Shown here: positions 35,148 through 41,180 of the stretch, piece by piece
How positions within the stretch are numbered: the first letter of the stretch is position 1
Layout of the letters: each line of letters opens with the position of its first letter
DNA from: an uncultured Oscillospiraceae bacterium
GTDB taxonomy: Bacteria > Bacillota > Clostridia > Oscillospirales > Ruminococcaceae
Length of the DNA: 64,000 nucleotides
Reading direction: 5' to 3'
NCBI GenBank assembly: GCA_910579175.1
Contig: CAJTTB010000004.1
Span: forward strand, 77,081 to 141,080
The notes under the pieces: model-generated
Told to the model about the DNA's origin: nothing
What the model saw: the letters and a program-made list of their open reading frames with translations, nothing else
Databases searched by the model: none
Position numbers and translations under genes: made by a program

Positions 35148-35177
35148 TGGTGGGAGGAAAAATCCGCATATACCACT
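35148..35177 (+). promoter_or_regulatory. Second L1-binding-site mimic, between rplK and rplA
   Basis: GTGG (35150-35153) pairs with CCAC (35173-35176) and GGA with TCC, giving the same GA / GCATATA asymmetric loop as the rplK leader. It is even closer to the rRNA core (GGTGGGAGG ... ATACCAC). It lies just before the rplA ribosome binding site. Confidence 0.6.
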
Positions 35178-35194
35178 TTTAGGGAGGAACTATT

Positions 35195-35890
35195 ATGAAA
35201 CACGGTAAAAAATATAATGACAGTGTAAAATTACTGGAACGTGCTAAATTATATGATGTAAATGAAGCTTTGGGATTAGCAATTGATTCTGCAAAAGCAA
35301 AATTTGATGAAACAGTAGAAGTTCATGTTCGTTTGGGTGTAGACTCTCGTCATGCTGACCAACAGGTACGTGGCGCGGTTGTATTGCCAAATGGAACTGG
35401 TAAAGATGTAAGAATATTGGTTATCTGTAAAGACAATAACATTGCGCCAGCATTGGAAGCAGGCGCTGATTATGCGGGTTCTGATGAATACGTTCAAAAG
35501 ATTCAAAGCGAAGGCTGGATGGAATTTGACGTAGTTATCGCGACTCCTGATATGATGGGTGTTGTTGGCCGTTTGGGTAAAGTGTTGGGTCCTCGTGGTT
35601 TGATGCCTTCTCCAAAAGCAGGTACCGTAACCCCTGATGTTGCAAAAGCAGTTAGTGAAGCAAAAGCAGGTAAAATTGAATATCGTTTGGATAAAACAAA
35701 TATCATTCACTGCCCAGTTGGAAAGGTTTCTTTTGGTGTAGAAAAACTTGCTGAAAACTTAGAAGTATTGATGAATGCAATTGTAAAAGCAAAACCAGCT
35801 GCTGCAAAAGGACAATATCTAAAATCTTGTGTAGTTGCTTCTACTATGGGTCCTGGTATTAAAGTAAATACCAACAAATACGGCGTATAA
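35195..35890 (+). CDS. rplA: 50S ribosomal protein L1 (uL1)
   Basis: 231 residues with the family blocks GTGKDVRILVICK, PDMMGVVGRLGKVLGPRGLM and PSPKAGTVT. It binds 23S rRNA at the tRNA exit side and in several bacteria represses its own mRNA. AGGGAGG precedes the ATG. Confidence 0.96.
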   Translation: MKHGKKYNDSVKLLERAKLYDVNEALGLAIDSAKAKFDETVEVHVRLGVDSRHADQQVRGAVVLPNGTGKDVRILVICKDNNIAPALEAGADYAGSDEYVQKIQSEGWMEFDVVIATPDMMGVVGRLGKVLGPRGLMPSPKAGTVTPDVAKAVSEAKAGKIEYRLDKTNIIHCPVGKVSFGVEKLAENLEVLMNAIVKAKPAAAKGQYLKSCVVASTMGPGIKVNTNKYGV

Positions 35891-35893
35891 TAG

Positions 35894-35922
35894 TTGACAA
35901 GCACGAAAAAATAAGATATAAT
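35894..35922 (+). promoter_or_regulatory. Consensus promoter of rplJL
   Basis: TTGACA (35894-35899), exactly 17 bp, TATAAT (35917-35922): a full consensus SigA promoter that starts within a few bases of the rplA stop. Confidence 0.9.
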
Positions 35923-35934
35923 AAAAAAGCTGTA

Positions 35935-36070
35935 TTTTCTAAAGACAGCAGGTATCACGGTTGTGATTCAAATGGGAAACTAGCCTGCCGAGGAAATGAA
36001 TATCATATTTGTAAGATATGCTCTTATAATAGATTGATGTCCCTTCCTGAAATACAGGAAGGGTTTTTCT
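35935..36070 (+). promoter_or_regulatory. Ribosomal protein L10 leader with attenuator
   Basis: The leader carries the L10-leader features AGACAGCAGG pairing with CCTGCCGAGG, and ends in a terminator CCCTTCCTG / CAGGAAGGG plus T5 (36041-36068). In Firmicutes the L10(L12)4 complex binds this RNA and limits rplJL expression. No gene-specific check was possible here. Confidence 0.8.
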
Positions 36071-36116
36071 TTGATCGATGAAAAACAGTATAAGTTTCAT
36101 GTGGAGGTGAATAGAT

Positions 36117-36620
36117 TTGCCAAGTGAAAAGATATTAAACCAAAAAAAAGAATATGTTGCAAAATTGACTGAAAAATTAAAAGGTTCTGTTGCTGGTGTA
36201 ATCGTTGATTATAAAGGTATTACAGTTGCTGATGATACTGTATTGCGTAAAAAATTAAGAGAAGCTGGCGTAGAGTACACAGTTGTAAAAAATACAATGT
36301 TGAGATTCGCTATCAAAGAAGCAGGATTAGAAGAATTAAGCGATGTATTAGAAGGAACAACTGCATTGGCAGTTAGCGCAGAAGATCCAATTGCTGCTGC
36401 AAAGGTTTTAGGAGAATTTGCAGATAAAAACAAAGACTTTAAAATCAAAGCAGGTTTTATGGATGGCAAAGTAATGGATGCTGATAAAGTCATTGCTTTG
36501 GGAAAACTTCCTTCCAAACAACAATTGGTTGGTCAATTGGTCAGCGTATTGGTTGCACCAATCCGCGGTATGGCAATTGCGCTTAATGCGATCGCTGAAA
36601 AACAAGAAGAAAATGCTTAA
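36117..36620 (+). CDS. rplJ: 50S ribosomal protein L10 (uL10)
   Basis: 167 residues from a TTG start eight bases after GGAGGTG. It shows VIVDYKGITVADDTVLRKKL and YTVVKNTMLRFAI. The C-terminal helix binds L7/L12 dimers to form the ribosomal stalk. Confidence 0.95.
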   Translation: MPSEKILNQKKEYVAKLTEKLKGSVAGVIVDYKGITVADDTVLRKKLREAGVEYTVVKNTMLRFAIKEAGLEELSDVLEGTTALAVSAEDPIAAAKVLGEFADKNKDFKIKAGFMDGKVMDADKVIALGKLPSKQQLVGQLVSVLVAPIRGMAIALNAIAEKQEENA

Positions 36621-36696
36621 TTTTTTCTAACTTAGAAAAAATAAAACATAACAAGAAAGGCGCAGAATCTGCGCGAAAATTTAGGAGGATATTATA
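36621..36696 (+). promoter_or_regulatory. Hairpins between rplJ and rplL
   Basis: Two hairpins follow the rplJ stop: TTTTTTCTAA / TTAGAAAAAA and GCGCAG-AAT-CTGCGC (36660-36674). The second has no T-run and may be a stabilising or processing element that raises rplL output over rplJ. Confidence 0.4.
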
Positions 36697-37065
36697 ATGG
36701 CTGATATTGCAAAATTTATTGAAGATATTAAAGCTTTAACCGTTTTAGAATTAAACGATTTAGTAAAAGCAATCGAAGAAGAATTTGGTGTTTCTGCTGC
36801 TGCTCCAGTTATGATGGCTGGTCCTGTTGCTAGCGATGCTGCTGCTGAAGCAAAAACTGAATTTGATGTTGTTCTTGCTGATGTTGGTAGCAACAAAATT
36901 GCTGTTATCAAAGCAGTTAGAGAAATCACTGGCTTGGGTCTAAAAGAAGCAAAAGAGCTTGTTGAAAGTGCTCCAAAAGCATTAAAAGAAGCTGTTTCTC
37001 AAGATGAAGCAAATGAATTAAAAGAAAAATTAGAAGCTGCTGGCGCTAAAGTTGAAGTAAAATAA
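36697..37065 (+). CDS. rplL: 50S ribosomal protein L7/L12 (bL12)
   Basis: 122 residues. The N-terminal dimerisation domain and Ala-rich hinge are followed by the C-terminal factor-binding domain (FDVVLADVGSNKIAVIKAVR, GLGLKEAKELVE). AGGAGG precedes the ATG. In most bacteria rpoB follows; here a terminator and birA do. Confidence 0.96.
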   Translation: MADIAKFIEDIKALTVLELNDLVKAIEEEFGVSAAAPVMMAGPVASDAAAEAKTEFDVVLADVGSNKIAVIKAVREITGLGLKEAKELVESAPKALKEAVSQDEANELKEKLEAAGAKVEVK

Positions 37066-37093
37066 TTTTAACTTTTGCTATAAAAGAGCACAG

Positions 37094-37128
37094 ACCCCTT
37101 GAGTCATATTGATTCAAGGGGTTTATTG
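37094..37128 (+). terminator. Terminator after rplL
   Basis: A 13-bp stem ACCCCTTGAGTCA / TGATTCAAGGGGT with one G-T pair, loop TAT, then TTATTG. Confidence 0.8.
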
Positions 37129-37143
37129 TATAGGTGATAATCG

Positions 37144-37920
37144 ATGACAAAGTATGATGTTTTAGATTTATTAAAACAAAACAGCAATCAGTATCTTTCT
37201 GGAGAACAAATTAGTAAGACGTTAAATCTTTCTCGTACAGCGATTTGGAAAGCCATTCAGACCTTGCGGAAAGAGGGATATCAGATAGACGCTGTAACCA
37301 ATAAGGGATATCAATTGATAGAACAGAAGGAGATTTTTTCTGCATATGAACTGAAAAGACGCTTAAAGACAAGTTGGCTTGGAAATACGATGGTATTTTT
37401 AAAGGAAGTTTCATCTACCAATGACTATGCCAAAACCATTGTAAATTCTGTAAAGACAGGACATCTTATCTTGGCAAATATGCAGACAAATGGAAAGGGA
37501 AAACAAAAGCAGACATTCCACTCCCCAGAAGGATTGGGTGTTTATATGAGCTTGATTTTAAAGGAAAACATTGTATTGCAGCAAATTTCAAAGTTGCGTC
37601 TTTTGGTGCTTGATAGCATTGTCCATGCAGTTGAGAATCAAACGGGCGATTTGTGTGAGTTAAAACATCCCAATGAAATTTTTTATCAGGGTAAAAAAAT
37701 ATCGGGAATTTTAATTGAAGTATCTTTGGAAAGTGAAACCGATGAAATTGAATATGCAATTGTGGGAATGGGAGTCTATACTTCCGCATCCATATTTGGT
37801 GTGTCAATCAATCGACTGGATTTAACTGCTGATATTATAAATCAATTAGAAGCTGCGTTATTGGGTTCTGGTTGCATAAATCACAGTGTATTGGAGCATA
37901 ATAATTCCAACAGAACATAA
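37144..37920 (+). CDS. Divergent BirA-like biotin ligase / repressor
   Basis: 258 residues. The N-terminal winged HTH (about 1-62) matches BirA (LSGEQISKTLNLSRTAIWKA). The catalytic core is recognisable by SSTNDYAK, QTNGKGKQKQTFHSPEG and KHPNEIFYQGKKISGILIE. The usual GRGRRGR biotinyl-AMP loop has become GKGKQKQ and KWPND has become KHPNE, and the C-terminal SH3-like domain is missing or very short (normal length is about 320). It could be a weak ligase or only a biotin-responsive regulator. Confidence 0.75.
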   Translation: MTKYDVLDLLKQNSNQYLSGEQISKTLNLSRTAIWKAIQTLRKEGYQIDAVTNKGYQLIEQKEIFSAYELKRRLKTSWLGNTMVFLKEVSSTNDYAKTIVNSVKTGHLILANMQTNGKGKQKQTFHSPEGLGVYMSLILKENIVLQQISKLRLLVLDSIVHAVENQTGDLCELKHPNEIFYQGKKISGILIEVSLESETDEIEYAIVGMGVYTSASIFGVSINRLDLTADIINQLEAALLGSGCINHSVLEHNNSNRT

Positions 37921-37941
37921 TTGTATTTAGAGGATGTTATT

Positions 37942-38628
37942 ATGGAGTGCTTTATTGATATACAAGATGTATCTAAAGTTTATCAGATAGGGGATACAAA
38001 AGTATATGCTTTAGACGAGATTTCACTACAGATTGATTCTGGGGAGTTTACCGCCATCATTGGGTCTTCGGGTTCTGGAAAATCCACCTTAATGAATATA
38101 TTGGGATGTTTAGATTTTCCGACAAAAGGACATTATTATTTAAATGGAATGGATTTAAGTCAATTAAATGACAATCAATTGTCTGAGATTCGCAATAAGA
38201 CAATTGGCTTTATCTTTCAAAGTTTTAATCTGATTCCAAGCTTGAATGCGTTAGAAAATGTAGAACTGCAATTGACTTATGGAGAGATAGAACGCAAAAA
38301 GCGACATCAAATCGCAAAAGATGCTTTGATTCAAGTGGGACTGGAACAGAGAATGTATCACCGTCCAAATGAAATGTCTGGAGGACAGCAACAGCGTGTT
38401 GCGATTGCCAGAGCGATTGCAGCAAGTCCACCAGTCATTTTAGCAGATGAACCGACTGGAAATTTAGACAGCAAATCTGCTACAGAAATTATGGATATTT
38501 TAAAGAATTTGAGCAAAAAGGGAAAAACTTTAATTTTAATTACACATGACGAATCCATTGCACAACAGGCAGATCGCATCATTAAAATTAAGGATGGAAA
38601 AATTTTAATGGATGAAAAAAACAGCTAA
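37942..38628 (+). CDS. Orphan LolD/MacB-type ABC ATPase
   Basis: 228 residues from the ATG at 37942 with AGAGGATG upstream. Walker A GSSGSGKSTLM, signature MSGGQQQRVAIARA and Walker B VILADEPTGNLDSKS are intact. This class works with FtsX-like permeases in peptide or lipoprotein export, but no permease gene is adjacent: a terminator follows and xpt is convergent. It probably pairs with a permease elsewhere. Confidence 0.9.
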   Translation: MECFIDIQDVSKVYQIGDTKVYALDEISLQIDSGEFTAIIGSSGSGKSTLMNILGCLDFPTKGHYYLNGMDLSQLNDNQLSEIRNKTIGFIFQSFNLIPSLNALENVELQLTYGEIERKKRHQIAKDALIQVGLEQRMYHRPNEMSGGQQQRVAIARAIAASPPVILADEPTGNLDSKSATEIMDILKNLSKKGKTLILITHDESIAQQADRIIKIKDGKILMDEKNS

Positions 38629-38651
38629 CCTGTAAAAATCGGTTAGCTGTT
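38620..38651. terminator. Convergent terminator between the ABC ATPase and xpt
   Basis: An 11-bp stem AACAGCTAACC / GGTTAGCTGTT that contains the ABC ATPase stop codon in its left arm, with T-runs on both sides in the respective directions. Confidence 0.75.
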
Positions 38652-38659
38652 GATATTTT

Positions 38660-39232
38660 TTAACCAAAAACAATTTGATTGTTTTCAATAGAATCAATAA
38701 TTGCCAAAGATTCCAAACGAATACCCTTTTGACGTATGATTTGTCCACCATTTTGAAATCCCTTTTCGATAACAATACCACAGCCAACTAAATTGGCTTG
38801 AGATTGTTGTACAATATCAATCAATCCCAATAAGGCTTGTCCTTTTGCCAAAAAGTCATCAATGATAAGTACATGATCATCAGCAGTTAAAAATTTCTTG
38901 GCAACCTGAATATCATATACAATTCCCTTTGTAAAAGATTGTGCCTTAGAAGTAAACAGTTCACCATCTAAATTTTTAGATTTTACTTTTTTGGCGAATA
39001 CAACTGGAATGTCATCGAAATGTTGCGCTGCAATGGCGGCAATTCCAATCCCAGAGGTTTCAATTGTTAAGATTTTTGTAATTGAGTGATCGGAAAATAG
39101 CCGTTTGAATTCTTTCCCAATTTCATTTAAAAGTTTGATATCCATTTGATGGTTTAAAAAACTATCCACTTTTAAAATATTTCCCTCTTTTAAATGACCA
39201 TCTTTTAAAATACGTTGTTGCAATAATTTCAT
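38660..39232 (-). CDS. xpt: Xanthine phosphoribosyltransferase
   Basis: 190 residues. The family N-terminus LLQQRILKDGHLKEGNILKV and the PRPP-binding VLIIDDFLAKGQAL are clear. It salvages xanthine to XMP. TTAGGAG precedes the ATG. Unlike many Firmicute xpt genes it has no recognisable purine riboswitch upstream; micro-ORFs occupy that region. Confidence 0.95.
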   Translation of the reverse strand: MKLLQQRILKDGHLKEGNILKVDSFLNHQMDIKLLNEIGKEFKRLFSDHSITKILTIETSGIGIAAIAAQHFDDIPVVFAKKVKSKNLDGELFTSKAQSFTKGIVYDIQVAKKFLTADDHVLIIDDFLAKGQALLGLIDIVQQSQANLVGCGIVIEKGFQNGGQIIRQKGIRLESLAIIDSIENNQIVFG

Positions 39233-39300
39233 ATAAATCTCCTAATCTGCCAATAGGGCATAAACTGAAAATTGCAAAATAAAGCAATATGAAGCTGCAG

Positions 39301-39363
39301 TTAAAATGCAAAAATAAAATAATAGACTACCCCGTCAGCAGTCAGAATTTTCGTTTCAATCAT
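39301..39363 (-). CDS. Possible 20-residue peptide upstream of xpt
   Basis: Reads MIETKILTADGVVYYFIFAF. AAAAGGGG lies eight bases before the ATG, so it could be translated as part of the xpt transcript. The start region overlaps one arm of a 21-bp inverted repeat. It may be a leader peptide or chance; no family is known to me. Confidence 0.35.
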   Translation of the reverse strand: MIETKILTADGVVYYFIFAF

Positions 39364-39476
39364 AAGTGATACCCCTTTTCCCTTTCGTGTTGACGGAGGT
39401 TTAATTTTTTAATTTTCCGTCAAAATAAATATGCGGACAGCCATCGTTGTTCAATGACTGCCCAATAAATCGGGAT

Positions 39477-39572
39477 TTATTTCTTCTCTTTACTCATAAA
39501 AGAACAACTGATAGCTACAAATAAACCAATTAAAATCCACGGAAATGCTGCTCCTAAAAAATCACTAACCAT
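39477..39572 (-). CDS. 31-residue single-span membrane peptide
   Basis: Reads MVSDFLGAAFPWILIGLFVA then ISCSFMSKEKK: a short polar start, one membrane helix with a Pro-Trp kink and a basic tail, so N-out or N-in orientation with a cytoplasmic tail is likely. AAGGAGG lies eight bases before the ATG, and a good promoter stands 40 bases further up. The signals make it a real gene. It resembles small peptides I associate with clostridial genomes, but I cannot name the family or a function. Confidence 0.7.
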   Translation of the reverse strand: MVSDFLGAAFPWILIGLFVAISCSFMSKEKK

Positions 39573-39610
39573 ACTTCATTCCTCCTTCAAAAGCCAGATT
39601 CGCCATTTTA

Positions 39611-39639
39611 ATTATACCATGTCCGTAAGCGTTACACAA
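39611..39639 (-). promoter_or_regulatory. Promoter of the micropeptide-xpt transcript
   Basis: Minus strand TTGTGT (39634-39639), 17 bp, TATAAT (39611-39616), with TGG directly before the -10 box (extended -10). Confidence 0.75.
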
Positions 39640-39973
39640 GATGCGGCTTGGTGAAAATGCCGGAAGTATCGGTCATCAACACGAAAGGTAAAAGGGACTA
39701 AGTGATTGACAACTATAAGGCAATGCAACCAAGTCTGATATCATGACTCTGATTTATTTGGCATGTTTTAGACCCAATTGCTCTTTCAGTTTTAAGCAGG
39801 TTTGTCTTTTGGAACGCAAAATACCTATTATCTTGAAAGTAATTATATCATTATTTACCTAAAAAATCAACAATTTTAGACGTTAATTACGTTTTTAATT
39901 GAGGATAACAAATAGGCAAATATAAATATGTCTGTTTTATTTTATCTATTTTTCTCAATTTGTCAATTTCTTG

Positions 39974-40002
39974 TTGAAATATTTATCAAAATAAGGTATG
40001 AT
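39974..40002 (+). promoter_or_regulatory. Promoter of the sepF-like gene
   Basis: TTGAAA (39974-39979), 17 bp, TATGAT (39997-40002). It lies inside the longest ORF reading and so supports the start at 40042. Confidence 0.6.
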
Positions 40003-40041
40003 AATAAAAGTAATAAAGATTTTATAAAGGAGGTATTTTGT

Positions 40042-40365
40042 ATGTTGAGTGCATCAGGTAGACAAGAACAGAAAATTTTTGAGTATCCAACAAAAAATGC
40101 AAGTTATCCGATTGTTTTAACCATGCCAAAAAATCTAGGAGATACCAGGGAAATCACAGATGCTTTAAAGCAAAATAAGTCTGTTCTTTTGAATCTAGAG
40201 GAAACAAATGATGAAAGCTCTCGTCGATTACTTGATTACTTCCGTGGATTTATATGTGCGATTAACGGAAATTTAGAGCAAATGTCTCAAAAATTATATA
40301 TTTTGACTCCTTATGGAGTACAAATAGAAGGGTCTATGAGTAGGGATTATACGTTTAACTATTGA
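40042..40365 (+). CDS. sepF: Minimal SepF-like cell division protein
   Basis: 107 residues from the ATG at 40042, seven bases after AAGGAGG. Residues about 22-105 match the SepF/YlmF core (PIVLTMPKNLGDTREITDAL, LNLEETNDESSRRLLDYFRG, KLYILTPYGVQI). SepF bundles FtsZ and anchors it to the membrane through an N-terminal amphipathic helix. That helix is not evident in the short N-terminus here, and the gene lies alone rather than in the ylm cluster. It may be a second, non-anchored paralog. Confidence 0.75.
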   Translation: MLSASGRQEQKIFEYPTKNASYPIVLTMPKNLGDTREITDALKQNKSVLLNLEETNDESSRRLLDYFRGFICAINGNLEQMSQKLYILTPYGVQIEGSMSRDYTFNY

Positions 40366-40415
40366 GGATAAAAGGCAACTAAGAATTTTTTTATTTTAAG
40401 GGATAAAGGAGTATG

Positions 40416-40436
40416 ATGGATTGTACTGGTTGTTAA
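40416..40436 (+). CDS. Possible six- or seven-residue CxxC micropeptide
   Basis: ATG ATG and then codons for DCTGC and a stop (MMDCTGC from 40413). AAAGGAG stands just upstream. It lies within the sepF transcript, before its terminator. Such a short frame can easily arise by chance, so it is listed only because of its strong ribosome binding site and CxxC content. Confidence 0.2.
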   Translation: MDCTGC

Positions 40437-40489
40437 TCAACATCACAGTATATTGAGCGGACATAACATGTGACTGATAGATGGGAAAG

Positions 40490-40520
40490 CCAAATTCATT
40501 GGTTGAATTTGGTTTTTTTT
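40490..40520 (+). terminator. Terminator of the sepF transcript
   Basis: A 9-bp stem CCAAATTCA / TGAATTTGG followed by eight T. Confidence 0.9.
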
Positions 40521-40597
40521 CGTTTTTTAATTAGATAGACGGCTAATTAATATTTTGTGAATAATTATAGAAAAAATGTTAATTTTTGAGAATTAAG

Positions 40598-40626
40598 TTG
40601 ATTTTTAAATGGTATATCGCTATACT
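40598..40626 (+). promoter_or_regulatory. Promoter of the marR-ABC exporter operon
   Basis: TTGATT (40598-40603), 17 bp, TATACT (40621-40626), about 40 bp before the regulator start. No clear palindromic MarR operator was found at it. Confidence 0.65.
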
Positions 40627-40667
40627 TTCAATAGCCGCCTAACCATTTTTGGAATGGAGTGAATGAA

Positions 40668-41180
40668 TTGTATACATTAGATACGACAGAATTTGATGAA
40701 AAATGGAAAAATAGTATTCAGGGGGTGATGACACAAGTTTTTCGTTTGCTTTATTTGAGAAATTATGAGTTGTTAGAACAGTATGGAATGCATCCGGGAC
40801 AGCCACAACTGTTGATGGTATTATTGCGTTTTGGAACATTGAGTCAAAAACAATTGGCACAAAAATTGTTTGTAAAACCAGCAACTGTTGCGGTGATGTT
40901 AAAGCGTATGGAAAAAACTGGTTGGGTGAGCAAAGAACAAGATAAACAAGATAAGCGCATAACACGTGTATGTTTGACAGATCAAGGGCGAGAGATTGCT
41001 TATGTTTTTTTAAAAGTGCATGAAAATATAGAAACGGAGTGTCTAAAAAATTTTACCATAGAAGAGCGAATTTTATTAAGGAGGTTACTACTTCAGATAA
41101 AAGATAATGTGATGAAATGCCTTGATGATAAGGATATAGAAAAGTTTGATGAAATTAGGGAGGAACAATCAAAATGCTGA
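40668..41180 (+). CDS. MarR-family regulator
   Basis: 170 residues from TTG at 40668, eight bases after GGAG; the GTG at 40659 overlaps that site. The winged HTH runs about residues 45-110 (TLSQKQLAQKLFVKPATVAV, then a wing with DKRITRVCLTDQGRE). Its stop overlaps the next start by three bases (ATGCTGA), so it is coupled to the exporter genes it probably controls. Confidence 0.9.
   Translation: MYTLDTTEFDEKWKNSIQGVMTQVFRLLYLRNYELLEQYGMHPGQPQLLMVLLRFGTLSQKQLAQKLFVKPATVAVMLKRMEKTGWVSKEQDKQDKRITRVCLTDQGREIAYVFLKVHENIETECLKNFTIEERILLRRLLLQIKDNVMKCLDDKDIEKFDEIREEQSKC

Larger units (their letters stand above)
39373..39696. repeat. Segment bounded by 21-bp inverted repeats
   Basis: Arms at 39373-39393 and 39676-39696 are inverted copies with 20 of 21 matches, including 13 perfect bases (CCTTTCGTGTTGA in the left arm). 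The 282 bp between them hold a promoter pointing at xpt, a 31-residue membrane peptide gene and a hairpin. No recombinase gene is nearby. Confidence 0.6.
39573..40041. other. Divergent spacer between the micropeptide gene and sepF
   Basis: It contains the minus-strand promoter (39611-39639), the right arm of the inverted repeat and the plus-strand sepF promoter (39974-40002). The part between 39700 and 39920 shows no gene or clear signal. Confidence 0.5.

Noticed and set aside
35276..35710. 144-codon ORF antisense to rplA
   Set aside because: It is the complement of a conserved ribosomal protein gene and has no start signals of its own.
39233..39610. Purine riboswitch upstream of xpt
   Set aside because: The conserved purine-aptamer loop words were not found on the minus strand.
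39928..40041. Hydrophobic 38-residue extension of the SepF-like protein, which might act as a membrane anchor
   Set aside because: Its ATG has no ribosome binding site and a promoter lies within it; AAGGAGG supports 40042.
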